From: Marisa cornuarietis
Lineage: Eukaryota > Mollusca > Gastropoda > Architaenioglossa > Ampullariidae
DNA length: 64,000 bases
Assembly (NCBI GenBank): GCA_004794655.1
Contig: SMMW01000013.1
Location: 3,357,501 to 3,421,500 of the forward strand
Reading direction: 5' to 3'
A program made the translations under genes and the position numbers. A model generated the notes under the pieces. The model had not been told where the DNA came from. It ran no database searches and saw only the letters and a list, made by a program, of their open reading frames with translations. Of this stretch, positions 32,690 through 46,800 are shown one piece after another (position 1 is the first letter of the stretch; every line of letters begins with the position of its first letter).

Positions 32690-35600
32690 GTCACGCACCT
32701 CTCGCGGACATGCGCATTCTTACCGGGGAATACAAAAACACAATATCACTTTGGTGCACAGCGTCCCTTCAAGAGACACGAATAATTATTAAGAAATTCA
32801 AAAAAGCAATTCAAGGCAATGACTGTCACTCTTACGGCCAGATAACACAAATAAATTAAACATACAATGCAAGAGGCCAGTACTCTTAAAACTAATCAGT
32901 TAAGCAAATTATACACAAGCCATGAGATCAGTTCAACAAATTGCTAAACAATCATGAAATAACACCAATGCAAACATGCATACAGTTAACGTATACAAAT
33001 GACGTGAAAGATATACAGGTATCCCAACATACAGTGCACTAAGCAGACACCTGGATTAATTAAGTAAACGATAAGAGTCAGAAAGGACCGCACACAGCTA
33101 CACTCTAGCACACCTTAATTGTTGAAGAAGCAAAACACTAACAGTTCTCCACTCTCCTTCCAACGGGTACTTAATTCTAGCAAATGTGAGAGGAACCGAA
33201 ACTGACCCCTTCCCCCGCTTATCCTAATCTCAAAAGGAAAAGTCTTCCTTTTCCAGGCTGAAGACTAGCACACAGCACTGGTCAAGTCGCGCGGCCTCGA
33301 TCCCTCCCCTCAGCTCGGAGATATCTGGACACGTTCCTCTCCGATACGGCTCGTAAGATGGTGATGAAGCGCATAAGCCCACGGACTTATATAGATGTAA
33401 TACAATACAATACATTTTTATTGTCTATGTCTGGTCACAACAGAGATAGAAATTTTTCTTTGCTGGGAGCTCCCACAATTAACTGAAGAAAAGGATACAT
33501 AATAAACTGAAGAGATTACCATCACACCTCATACACTCATGCTTAACCCTCTCACACATATGACAGTTAGAAAATGCACATTCTCTTCCTCTCTTACACT
33601 CACACACCCACACACATTCAGGCTAGGTACATTTGTTAGTCCTGTTCAAGAGTGCTATTGCGGTTGGTAAGAATGACTTGGCAAAGGCACTCTTCTTGGC
33701 GACCACTTGCTTCCATCTACGGCCGGAGGGTAACATTTGGAAGTGGCAATGTAGTGGGTGAGAGGGGTCTGTGATGATGCTTTTAACCTCACAGCCTTGA
33801 TATATAGATCACCTAAAGGTCTTTGTGGAGAACCAATGATCTTGCTGGCACTCTTGACCATTCTCGTTAAACAAGCTTTATCTTTGAAAGAGAGAACGCT
33901 AAACCACACTTACATATTGAATGTTAAGATGCTTTCGGTTATGCTGCGATATACTGACTCAGTGCATAAGCCTGTCACCCGTCTTTTTGGACCCCTGGTC
34001 GTCTCTCCTCACATCAGCTCTTCTAGCCGGAGGAAGAAAATGGTTTCGCTCGTTCGTGGGAAGTAGAAGTTCACGCCCTGCTGACTAGTACAGTCGTCTA
34101 CATTTACTACCTCGACAATAGGCAGGGTAGAGATCGCAGGCACTGCTGACTAGCCCAGCAATCAAACGTCTTTCTTACCCGTACTTGCTGTAGGGTCTGA
34201 GAGGTGAGGCGAGACTGCTTCTATCTGAGCATTCTTTCATGGTTAGGACTGAGTGTATTCTCCATAAAATAGAAAGAATCTAAAGAAGAGAAGGATGAAC
34301 AGCGCAAATGACACAAACATAAAGACAACTGATTTTGTAAACTTTATTTTTATTTTCTTTATATTTTTTATCTTTCTTTACATCTCTTATCTTTCTTCGT
34401 AAGCGGGGATATCAATACTCAACATTTTCAGTTCATTCCCTGGTGATTGTCAATTGAGAACAAAGTAGGGCGGGGAGAAGGTTATGAAGAAACGGCTTGT
34501 AGTCCGTGATTATATCTACCGTCAAAAGGGTCAGGGCTTCAGTTTTGCACCAGTAGTCTTGTTTTGTAATAATTATATTATATTTATGTGTGCATTCCAC
34601 CTAAGTTTTGAGTGTGAAGTACACGTTCGTCGGTGTACGCTAGGGTCCAAGCTATAGTATTATTATTTTATTTTCCAGTTATGTATACTTAGATTTTGTA
34701 CATCCTGAATCTGGGAAATGACAGTCTGTGTCTATCTGAATTTGATGTCCTTTCTACTAGACCCTTTTCTTATCAGTATCAGCCCTTCCGTGACAGCTGG
34801 GCATCATGCACTTCTGGGAAGTAAACTGCAAATGCGCAATAAAATCCCAGGCTGGAAGCAGGAGGGTAGATCTTGCATTTACACCCGCTGTTAGTTTGGC
34901 TCTTGAGTGGTTTGTTTTATTTTGGACAACCAAACGAAAACAAGTAAGAGAAGGAAAAAAGAGCACCAGCAACAAAATATAGTTTGCAACTGAAATTAGT
35001 TTAGTTTATTTGTACAGTTTCAAACACCTTCCCCCTTCATCTCATGATTTACCTAACATTACAAGGAATTTAACGTTTCTCATTGACAAAGGTGAAGTAC
35101 AAGTATGCAAACAAAATCAGTGGCTGTAGACACTGTCATACACCTCGATATATAATAAAGCAAAATCACAGTTTAACAATGGAAATACAATAATTAACAC
35201 TGCTACTGATCCTACAATTGATATCACAGAATAACAAATATATATATAGTGAATAAGAGAAAATTGCGTTATAACATACGAGTGGGTCTTGCAGTTTTAG
35301 ACTGGAATGAACCTGTTTATAGAGACAGTAAATTTGTGTGGACAAATTTATAACAAGTATGGTTTTGAAGTGCAGACTTTGATGATAAATTATTTCCTCG
35401 TTTATCAATGATGGTGGGATTTTGTTATTTAAATTATATTATTCGTTTCTAAATCTTCATCATAACTACTTTATCAGTTATTTTGTTTTCTTCATTTTCT
35501 GAATCAAATTTGTACTGTTCAACTACACATCTCTAGATATCCTCTACTAGTTTCTAAGTTTTATTTTTTAAACTGCGTTTTCCAAGTCGTCTCCGGCTGT

Positions 35601-37165
35601 GCTGAACAGTTGTTTTTGGTATAATTTGAAGTAGAATCTCTATCAACATGTTCATTCCAGTCTAAAACAGCAAGACCCATGCGCATGTCATAGTGCCTCG
35701 TGTTTTTAATGAGGACGAGCTTAGGAAGATAGATCAGGCACACATTGTTAAAACTTTTAACATAAAATGTGTCCGTGGACAGCACGTAGTCTTCAGGATT
35801 TTTCGACAATATATGGCCATGCAGAAAGTCCCTCAGAAGCTTGACAGCAGCAGGATCAGTTAAACCGATTAAAGATGGAATATAATTGCGATTGTCTGCA
35901 TGGTGAGGCTTGGTGACACTTGTCATGGATGTTTTGGAAGTATATAATACATCCATCCAGCAAGTGCCTTAGTCTCACAGGGTCACCATCGCAATGTTCA
36001 ATACTCCAGTAAACATGATCCCTGACCGCTGCTGTCTTGTTACTGAACTGAGGGCGCCACGTCTTCCCGATGTTCACTTTACTGTCCTGCGCCATTTTTT
36101 TTTAATTCCAGCTTTTATACTTTTAGCAACGTGCCACGTCTCGTTAATTTTTCTAACACATTTATTTTTTACTAACTTATTAATTGCCACGTTACGGTCG
36201 TGAACATGTTCCTGAATGATGACACCTGACACATTCATACTTTCATGCATCCTTTCGCAGCCCACTGCCTCGTGCCGCTGGGTGCACACGTCGTCCTCTT
36301 TGATGATGTGCTGAATATTTATGACCCTGTGGGTCGACAGTCCTAGAGTAACATCATCAGCGTGATATAAATTTTTTCGACATGCGTGCCTTGCATCTGT
36401 CATCACACTGATCCCGTCAGTCAGAGGAGACTGTACTGTTTGAAGTGTAGCTGTGACAGACTGGCGCTTCAAGAAGTCGACGACTGCAGAAAACCGTGGC
36501 AGCCGTTTTCTCAAACATTTATTATTTATATTTCCCAAATTGGAAAAATTAACAATTTTTTATATTGAATGGGGATAACCCCCGACGTAATGTATGCAAG
36601 GTACATTCTTTCATTCACAGTATAACTGTCACCGACGAATTCCAGACGATCTGTCCGTTGGGACAGCCAAAGGTGATAATCAGCACATGCCCATCCATTG
36701 TTGACATATTCAATTCGAGCGAAGAGGTGCACGAGAGTAATTGTGCATGAACATGATCTACAAATGTGCTTCACCTAGTCGTGCTCACCAACAAACAAAA
36801 ATTGAATTGCTGATGTTTGTTCTTGGATTGGTACATTATCAATTCCACTGTCTTCACTACAGGGAAATTGAGGACTTTCACGGCTCAAGAAATGATCCAG
36901 TAGAAAAGACACAAAAGCAGACCTGGATTTACATCCTGATTTTATTTGTCCAAGTTCAAACTTATCATTAAATATTTTTTCTTGCTTCTTCATCTTCAAA
37001 AAACATGGGTATGGCTTTCGTTACACAATTAGTTTCGTATATGCAGTCCGCCATAGTTTTTTTTTTTTTTTTGCAACGTTTTCTTCTGTGGGGTTGGGCT
37101 TTTCTCCATTGTAGACACGTCACACTGTTTGGTAAATCCATAGTAATCCAAGATCCTGTAAAATA
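32690..37165. mobile_element. 4.5-kb insertion in the 3' flank of CA-C
   Basis: Left of 32690 and right of 37165 the DNA follows the CA-A flank (to about 6826 and from about 6993), so about 170 bases were replaced by 4.5 kb. The part at 35560-36540 has transposase-like frames on the reverse strand. 33390-33450 has a caatacaatacatttttattgtc motif often found at the end of repeats. The rest (32700-33380, 33450-35550, 36780-37160) shows only short open frames I do not recognise. Probably several nested elements. Confidence 0.55.
35561..36538 (-). pseudogene. transposase-like remnant, frameshifted
   Basis: Three overlapping reverse-strand frames (36538-36074, 36095-35856, 35956-35561) join by homology into one broken protein. 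They contain VMTDARHACRKNLYHADDV, QRHEAVGCERM, HDRNVAINKLV, NETWHVAKSI, KTWRPQFSNKTAAVRDHVYW and LAVLDWNEHVDR. The pattern of conserved Asp, His and Trp is what I associate with transposase-derived proteins of THAP/Kolobok-type elements in invertebrates. Two frameshifts make it inactive. Family name uncertain. Confidence 0.5.
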
Positions 37166-38700
37166 CCATTAAACGAATTAAAAATTAATTCACTTAACTT
37201 CTTTCCGACATTTCCTTATGATTGTCTGGAATACGGAATACGGCTGAAGTTCTTGCAGGTGGATGTACGGTTATATATGAAAAACCACACTGAGCGGCCA
37301 AGTGATGGGTCTGTCCTTACAAGTATTACCACGCAAAGACATAAATGAAGGATGTGATACCACGGCTAACCACGAAAGAACTTTATCAAAATATGATCTC
37401 TGCTCTCTCGTGGACTGTATGTCGACGAATAGTCGTGATGTCAGAGTGTTTTACCCTATTGTGTGTATTTTGTAGGCCTGGACTTCTTCATCGGACCGTG
37501 GCTTATCCTATCACGTTCAAGAAAATTAATATCTAACTGTGTAAAGCTCGGCCATGTCCTTTGAAAGACATGAGGGACATCTGACAAACCCGATGATGTT
37601 GTACTTCACCGACTGGTGTCACTCACTCGCCAGCTCTTGCTGTCTCACAACACTTCCGCTACTTACAGGCAGGTATACATCCTGGTGGTAAGTACAGGTA
37701 GGTTCACATCTTGGTGGTAAGCTTGGTGGTAAGTGCAGGCAGGTTTACATCCCACTGGTTAAAATGAGCTTAAGAAATATGTTGCAGATTTCCTCTGAGA
37801 AACACAATTTCTCGCCTTTTTAAACGTCTTATTTTATATCTAATGTCTTTTATATCCGTGTCCACAGAAGCGCAAGCTGAATGCCAACCTTATTCAAGGA
37901 TAGAGATGGTTAAGAAATTCATGCAGGAAAAGTGGGTTTCATGATTAAGCTGTTGACAAGAACACCGCGGTCCGGTGGCACAGCGCCTAGCATCTGTCAT
38001 TAATAATGACGCGAAGACTGACTGTCATGAGTTCAGATCTCGTCTCAGGCACGCTGTTCTGTTTCTACATGTGGCCCCTGTTACAGGCCCGGTTACTTTG
38101 CTATCGTAATAGTCTGAGTTACTGTCTCGGCGTAAAATACCCTTTCTTCTTCAGCCTCTATTCATCAATCTCCATGATAGCATTTCTTATTATTTTTATG
38201 CCCGTGGCATTAAGACTACCTCAAACTAGATTGACAAAGATCAAGTCTGTCTTGAACTTAGATTAATAGTAGAAACTTAAAACAAATCAGTCTCCTGTGT
38301 TCTTCTTGCCCCAAATCAGAAAACTTCAAATTATAATTCAAGCGGAAAATAGAAAACTTTTTCGTGTGTACATATAGTGACTTCTGTGTTTATCTACCTT
38401 ATCTGCTTACTTTGAGAGTCTGTGGGGTCATTAAGTGTTAAAGCTGGTTGATTAGCTTAAAATTTCCCTTCTTGTCTTTGTCAAAGGGACTAATTTGATC
38501 GCCCTTACTTTTTTTTTTTTTTTTTTACATAGCAGATCATGAATACAAGTCTACGTCTTACACTGTCTGTGGTTTCACTTTGTGAAGATATATACTTGAG
38601 GAGGGCTGTCATTTCAACATTATTTATAATGCTGTTTTTTTCTCCAGCTTCTGTTGTCCTGTGAAGCTTCTCATTGTCTTACTGACACACACGGAGGGCG
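37166..38700 (+). other. spacer before CA-D
   Basis: Shared spacer resumes. About four copies of the ggtaagtacaggcaggttyacatcc unit lie at 37668-37760. The family-2 SINE is at 37969-38220. 38520-38700 is the promoter-proximal block. Confidence 0.75.
37969..38220 (+). mobile_element. tRNA-derived SINE (family 2), spacer copy 3
   Basis: Head ggtccggtggcacagc, B-box-like gttcagatctc. Same insertion as in the other spacers. Confidence 0.6.
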
Positions 38701-38708
38701 TATTTAAG
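38701..38708 (+). promoter_or_regulatory. TATA-like box of CA-D
   Basis: TATTTAAG, 55 bases before the ATG. Confidence 0.6.
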
Positions 38709-38755
38709 GATACACACAGAGTGTTCCCCACGCATTGCGAGTGTGAGCTATCGCC

Positions 38756-38813
38756 ATGAACATTGTGAGGCTGGTGCTGCTGGTGCTTGCAGCAACGGAA
38801 GTTCATTTATTAG
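38756..38813 (+). CDS. CA-D exon 1 (signal peptide)
   Basis: Codes [19 protein letters not shown] and ends in phase 1 before GTAACA. Confidence 0.9.
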
Positions 38814-40219
38814 GTAACAAAACCTAAAGCCTTCTTTTCTCTCTCTCTCTCTGTTTCTTTAATTTTCTTACTCAAATAACATGGTCTTTCACGAATAAAA
38901 TGTAATTTTTTCTCGTTTTATTCTAATTTTTTCGTTGAGAAATTTCAGATTTACCTAGGTATTGTCGTTTATTGTTTTTCCATATTTCAGTGTTTTATTC
39001 TGTATGTTTTATAATATCGTTGTAAAGTTTAATTTGTTCTATTTTTTGACAAAGCAACCTACTTTTTCAAATGTAATAACCTGCCTGAATTATTGTCTCT
39101 GCCTGCATGGGCATAGATTGTTATCTGCCTCTGACCCAAGTTAGAAGTATTGGACTGTAATTAACCTTTGTTTATGTAGTTAGACATGACTGTCTCCTTA
39201 AAAAGCCTCTCTCTTCATCTCTGTCACTTCTTTCGTCAACCCTGAACATATAATCCATTTCTCCATTTGTTTTGTACTAATATAGTGTTTCAGCTTTTTT
39301 CTTACATCAAGGGCTATTCTGTCACCTTTGTAAATAAATAATCTTCTCTCTCTCTCTCTCTCTGCTGCTCGCCGGTGTATTCAGTCGATAACCACTCACC
39401 CTGCTCGTGATGTACGTGTGCCTGGCCAATGACCGAGGCTTCTATTTCAGTTTTCCCTTCTTTGGTCTCGTCATTCAAGTTGTTTAGGGGAAGAACTAAG
39501 GATAAAGGGATGGGTCCAATGTGGAAGAGACAAGACAGCATGTCACTTGAGCCACAGACTGTATTGTTACACAAGTTGACAAGACCTCAGGCGACATCTC
39601 TTTAGAGCGAGCAGATGACATAAGCTTCACTAAAGGGTTCATGAAAGATGCATTTTAAGTAGAGTGCAGCGAGAAAATTCAAGATTTTAAACTTCACGGA
39701 AGTCATTAACATCCTAGGCACATTAACTGGCCTCAGTGTGTGAGTGTTTCAAATTAATGGTGGGCATCGTGTGCGTGCGTGCGTGCGTGCGTGCGTACAT
39801 GGCTGTGTGCATGAGTGTGCGAATGTTAATTTCATCATGCGTGTAATATTTCCTTCTCCACTGTAATCATTGTCTACGTTACATGTGCACATATTGAAAG
39901 AGTAACACTTGTAACGTTTAGTCATAATTGAGTAATTTCTTTGATGTTTACTCATAATTAATTACTTTGATGTTTAGTAATATTCATACTTTGAATGTTA
40001 AGTAATCCTTAAGTTATACTTCAAATGTTGAGTAGTACATGAGTTATAGTTTTTTATGTTTAGCTTTGACTCTGCTGTATGTATTTCACAGAAACTGATT
40101 TTATTTTTACTGTTTGTTGCCTTCCTGCAAGATAGAAACCTGGACTTACGAATCAGGATCAAATGGTAAGGCTGTGTCTCCGTTCCTGCATGTAAATATC
40201 TACGAGAATTACGTGTACG

Positions 40220-40283
<64 letters not shown>

Positions 40284-40828
40284 TGCGTGCGTCTGTGTGC
40301 CTTTATAGTAATACATGCCTACAAGTTTGTATTGGAGTTACAGACCTGCGAACACGAAGTCCGTAATAATGAAATACTTTTGGCGAGAGTGTCAAAAATA
40401 GTTGACTTGTGTACAAACTCTCTTTGACGTGTACATTACTTCTTATGTCTGGTTGTAGTCTGACACAAGTTATGATGATGTAGGTGTGGACGGCTGGGTC
40501 AACATGTTTGAGTCTTGTCACGGGCAGCGTCAGTCCCCCATCAACGTGGAGACCCCCCTTGTGGCGCTGGACCGGAGCCTCACCGACTTCACTTTCAGTA
40601 ACTTTCACACGGTCAATGGTGTCAGGATGAGACTGACCAACGATGGGCGCACAGGTGAAAAAAAGCATTAAGTTTTTCCCCCTACGATGTCTCGCCAACA
40701 CCCTTTTACATCATCCCTGACACTTCTCGCCCCGCCAAACACGTGCTTACGCACGTGGTTGCCTAAGAAGTACCTTGCCCTACCATCTTGCATTAATTAG
40801 TAATGCAGCGGAGCACGGGAATGTATGA

Positions 40829-40888
<60 letters not shown>

Positions 40889-43800
40889 TGGTGTGATCAT
40901 TATTATTACCTCCTGTTCTGTTGATTAACAACAACCCAGAAATCGAGCTTTCTTTGTGAGAAGCCACACCTTTGAAGTCAACAGTTTTTGTTTCATACGT
41001 ATTATGTAAGGGACTAGTGGCTGCAAAATTTTTCTCGTAAATCTCGTAGATCGAGTAAAGCTTAGTGCGAGATACTGTTTTTCAATCTGGGTGAATATCC
41101 TACTTCTGTTTTTGAGATATTTATCTACAAATGTCACCATGCATAAGACAGACAACCTTAACGTCACGATAGTGTATGGACAAGTTTACGTTGTCAAGGC
41201 CGCAGCCAAGGCGAGCTGGGACCATATTATGTTAATTAGTGTACAAACATGACGTCACGTATTCGACCACTTTCTGCACATGTGATGTATGTTGATATGT
41301 ACCTCCAGAACGGAAGACAGGTATTCATCCATATTCTGTGAAAAAGTTTCTTGCGCTGAGATTTCCCCAGACATCAGACTGAAAATATTGGACCCTACTA
41401 GACCTTTAAAATACATAATGTATCTGGCAAGTTTTTTTTTGTTTAAATAATGTGACAGCATAAACAGAAAAGGCTTAAATAGAAGAAAAAATGCTGAAAA
41501 TGCACCCACGTCCGGACTGTCCTGAAATTTCACGCATCCCAGAAAATAGCGAAGAATTCTACAAATTGACGAGAGCTAATTCTATTATCATCAAAAAACC
41601 TACAGACAACAGACAACCGGCGTTTAGGAACTGATGATGATGATGAGGAGGAGGAGGAGGAGGAGAAGGAGGAGGTGGAGTTTGCCCTCAAAACCACAAA
41701 AGACTTACTTCTTTCAGTCAAAATGGTGTATCAGAACGGGGACCTCACCCTCCACTCACCTGGGCTGGCTGGCGACAGTTTGTACAGAGTGGCCGACCTT
41801 CATTTCCACTGGGGCAGCACTGATGGAGTGGGGTCAGAGCACACGATCAACGGCAAGGCCTTCCCGATGGAAGTAAGTTGTCGCCCTTCTCCGTCTAAAC
41901 CCTTTGCTGGCAACCATTATACAGACACAATAGTTCGACATTTTGTGTAGAACACACACACAAACACACACACATTCGATCACTCTTACTTTTACACACT
42001 CACAAACACATTTTTTTTCATCTATATACATACACACGGTTCCTTACTATTCTGACAAGTGTCTCAAAACGTAGTTAAAACTTATTCACACAACACTCTG
42101 AAAATGGACTTCAACCACATTTCAGCTACAGACACTTGGCAATGACTGGTTTAAAGCCTGTGTAAAGAATGTAATTCAGCTACAAATACATTGATCTCTT
42201 AAAAATTCGTTTGTGTTTTTTATCTACGTTTATGTTTCCCACAGTAAAAACCCTTCTCATATGAGCGAATTTCAAACATTTGACCAAGTCTGGTAAAAGC
42301 TGTGTGAAAATTTTGCAGGAAATTAAGGGTTTTTAGGGGAAATTGTGGGACATTGAAACAACGTGCTAGATTCCAACATGGGAAGCTCAATAAATAAATC
42401 ACAGAATGTGTAAAGGTTATTGAGAACAAACCACTACGCACTCTACATGTCTTATTTAATAAAGTGTGAACATGGTTATGTTGACATTCCAGAATAATAG
42501 AGTCTGGCGTTAGAAAAAAGAATAGTAAGAAGTAATCATTACTTGATATTAACAAATATTTTGAATCATCATTACGGAGCAGTGTATAACTGACATGACC
42601 AGGATTGTTAACAGATGCACGTGGTGGCATGGAAAACTGCTTATCAAAGTCCGGAGAGAGCAATGGCGCACCCTGACGGACTGGCAGTCCTGGCTTTTCT
42701 GTTTGAGGTGTGACCCATTACAACCCACCATTTTCTTCTGATTGGCCGTCTAGGAGGTTGTCCCACTAAATCATGGAAAATGCGATCATCGTCTTATGTA
42801 TGGTTTAATATTGACACTAGTATCTATTATGTACTTGTTGAAAGTAATCGAGTAACGCAGGCTTAAGCGTGAAAATAACACTTAATGATGAACATTTAGG
42901 TGGAGACCGTTGTGGGTATCATTGTGTGACGTGGACATTGGTCTAAAGTAGTAGGTAATATGGGCTCTGGTCCAAAGTAGTGTGTACTGTGGGCACTGGC
43001 CTAAAGTACTCGTAGTGTGTAATGTTGGCACTGGTCTAGGTAGTGTATAATATGGACACTAGTCTAAAAAAGTGTGTAATGTGGGCAATGGTCTAGAGTG
43101 GTGTGTAATGTGGGCACTGGTTTGTTGCAGATTCAAGGTAGCGATAACCCCTCGCTCACTCCTGTCATCACAGAACTCGCATCGATCCGATTTCCAGGTA
43201 CAATTCACAGATTGCAGGTCCATGTTTGATGTTTTCGTCGAGTTGTCACGAAAAGAGAACTAACATTGTGTACTCAGGAGCATAAGCTCGTGGTTATCTT
43301 GTGTAAATCCTCTCGTTTTGCAGTTTAATCTTTTGTTAATCTTTTGGCTTTGCTGTATCTTCTCACCCTTCCCCGCCACTCCGTTCTCGAGATACGCGCC
43401 CAAGGACATGACCATCCACAGAAAGACATCAGAAGCTGTACATGGACACGTGTAGGCTGTCAAGACTTTCCGCCAGTGCGAAGGCTGAGACTAAATGTTA
43501 ATTAGACGCATCTGCTCAAAAGGGAACGTCACGATTTTGACCTCCTTGACATGTTCGTGAAGGTTGTAGGTCGGCAGGCGCCACACGTTGTAGGAGCCCA
43601 TGACAGAATTACTTACTTCCCTTCCGTTAAAGTTTTTTTGGGTGCAATTTTATTTAGTGACTGGGTATATCTTGAGAACAAAGGGTAGTTTTCTTTACCT
43701 TGTCTGTGGGAAATATTTATCTTGCACTGACCACTACCAAGTCATTAGAAATATGCATTCTAACAGTCCTTTAATGGCAGAGAAGGAAGTTTGGCGTGGA

Positions 43801-46800
43801 TTCCTAAAAACTGATAAAAGTGACAGGAAACAGCTGATGGACAGTTAGATGTTGCAGTCAGCAGCTAATCTTGGTCTTCACATTCCTCAGAGATATGCTG
43901 GTTGTGACCCAAACTGTTACTAGTGTAATAGTGTAACTGTACTAGTCTTCCTCATTTCCCCGCTGGAAACAAAACAAGGACAACTGAAAGACATACGGGT
44001 TTGGCGGAGGGTTGTTGAAAGGATGGGGGAGGTTTTACAAAGTTCCTCCGTTTCTCGTCAAAACGCGAACATTGCCCTCTGAGAACTGAACACGTGGTTG
44101 ACAGTTAGGATGTAACTCTTACCACCCATGTTATTATAATCCTGCAGGGGACGTAACAATATTCACACATTAGTCACTTAAAATCGTTCTTCACGGCTCA
44201 CGAGCTCCCCACTCCGCATGCTCTTCCCAGAACAAAAGACTTGTGAAGCAAAATACATCACGAAAGATCTATTATCATACAAATTACGCGAAATACATAC
44301 AACAATTTTACTTGTCTAAAAGGGAGACTCAGTATTATCTGTGCTATCCGTATATTCAATACTACAGTGCTGTTAACTTCCGTAATACCCACTACTATCA
44401 CATTCACACGAACTTTTGCCATCTTTCCTGAATAATGTTTCCTTAAAAGCCTGTATGCAAAGCCCTTTTAATTAAGTTGTCTCTGGTTTGGGGGAACCTG
44501 GTCAATTTTACTCTGGACCTTAAGTTGGGAGCGATTTTGTATCTGGCTAAAAGTTACCACATGGCAATACGTTTAGTGCTACTATAAGTTTGAGTCATTT
44601 ATAGTTTCTTTTCAGTTTTGACCTGTTTTATCTCCAGACGATGATGAGGATATACGGGCTTTTCCACTAATGAACATACTCCCCAAGACAAGCAGGTACT
44701 ACAGGTATGAAGGCGGGCTGACCACACCTCCTTGTAGCGAAGTTGTCGAATGGACAATCTTCAATGACACCATTAAAATTTCAGAAGTTCAGGTAAAAAG
44801 AATCCCAGTCGTTTGTAGATTTACACATTTACAGGGCATTCCATTTTGTTGTTGCCTGCTTATTTTTCTCGTTAAAACCTGTAATTAACTCTTTAGATTG
44901 TGTATGTTCATTCTGGATAGACAAATTAAAAGATGAATGAACGAATGAAGGGTTGAAAGATCGAGGGACTGTTGGATATTGCAAAACATAATGCCAAAAC
45001 TGCTGCCAACACGATCTTGAATTTGTTTAGTTCACACTAAAAAAAAACTGTTTATTGTTCTGTCCTTGTGAAACCCTCCTTGTCAATAATCAATTCTTTC
45101 GATGTTTTACTTTTAGTCCCGCAAATATTTATTACTCACAATTTTTCTCGTAAGAGACAGCAATGGTGAACTCCTGCATTCTGGCAGGCAAGTTTCCCAA
45201 TCACAAACATCCACAATTTCGTGAGTGGCACGTGAGCGAGAGTTGTTGTTGTTGTCGGTCACTCAAATGGATACACCTGCCTCTTGTACAAATGATGCTG
45301 TGCGCCGCAGGTCCTCCAGACTGCCGTGTAGCTTCCTTGATATCGGCGTCTCATCAGTCCAGATGCGGTGTCTGAGGTCTTCGTGTATGGGGCATTCTTG
45401 CAGTAGATGTTTTGTTGTCTGGCTGTCTGTCTGGCACGGGCATCTGTCCGTCTGGCCGATCCGGAGTTTGGTGTATAGGTGGTGATTGAGACGGTTGTGG
45501 CCTGTCCTCAGTCTGAAAATAATGACCTGTTCGGCCCTTGTGAGCAGGTAGTATGGGTCGTTCTGGTTGAAACGTGGGTGCTGCTGTAGCCATTTGCTAT
45601 GCTGTTTGGCCTTGATGATGGTTTTGACTTCATTGAAGGTGGTGGACTTGTCTTGCTGCTCTTTTGTGGATCCTTCCTTGGCAAGAGTGTCTGCGGCTTC
45701 GTTGCCAAATACACCGCAGTGGGAGGGAATCCACTGTAAGACGACTGTGTGGTTTCTGCATAAGGAGGAGAGAGCAGTGGTCAGGGCGTTCAATTCCTTG
45801 TCTCTGGCAGTCTGTAAGGCCTGTAGAACAGATAATGCATCTGTAAAGAAGACGATGTTGTTGGAGGTGTTTGGGCTGTTCTCAATGTGGGTGGCACCGG
45901 TCTGAATGGCCACTACTTTCGCTTTGAAGTTGGTGGAATAGAGGCCGGTTGTGAGGGAGAGGCGGTCTTCTTTTCCTCCTGGATACCGAATGAAGATTCC
46001 GGCACCACCCTTCTTCACGGCTTGTTCCGCTGATCCGTCAGTGTACACATGAGTCCACTGGTCTTGTGGGAAGTTGCTGTGGATATACTCCAGAGTACAG
46101 GACTTTTTCGCAGTGTCGTCTTGGGAATCTTTCTTGCCGACACCATGGATGTTGCAGTGGATCAGGGGGAAAGCAGATTCATTCCATGCTGGGTTTGTCC
46201 GGTATAGGGGGATCTCTCTGGGGTCTTGTTCCAAGATATCTTGGTGTTTTCGTTCAAGGATCCTCGTCTGATGGATGAAACTTCCCCTTTTCAGCCTTCC
46301 CTTCGTCGGCTGAGCCAGCCTGATTCTCATGGGGTGATTTGGAAGTCTCTTGAACTTGGCGGCTTGGACGAGTATCTTTGTATCACGTCGGTCCTCGAGT
46401 GGTTCCAACCCTGTGATTGTTTCCAGTTCCTGTATGGGCGTAGATTTCATGGCTCCAGCGATGAGTCTGGTTGCTTGGTTCTGAACCTTGCTGATCTTTT
46501 CAAAGTTGGATTTTGCTGCTGTGCCCCATGCTGTCATGCCATACTCTAGGACTGGTCTAACCCTTCCGGTGTACAGCTTCTTGAGGATTTTGTCATCCGC
46601 GCCCCAGTTCGTGCCAGCCAACTTCTTCATAAGTGCAAGTCGCTCCTTGGCTCTGGCTTCAACCTTCTTGGTCTGAGGTTTCCACGTAAGTCTCTTGTCG
46701 AAGGTCACCCCAAGGTAAGTAGGGTTGTCCTCCAGTGGGAGGATCTGTCCATCGAACTTCAGAGTGGCCTTCTGTTCCCTAGTGGACAGACTAAAGATAG

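Noticed and set aside
40131..40165. Acceptor CAAG for exon 2 of D (starting at 40132)
   Set aside because: It would put WTYESG out of frame with the signal peptide; GATAG at 40135 keeps the frame and matches the 30-nt size in all copies.
41634..41717. Poly-acidic extension of CA-D exon 4
   Set aside because: The GAG/GAT run is a microsatellite before a good TTTCAG acceptor; E has ATG repeats at the same distance.
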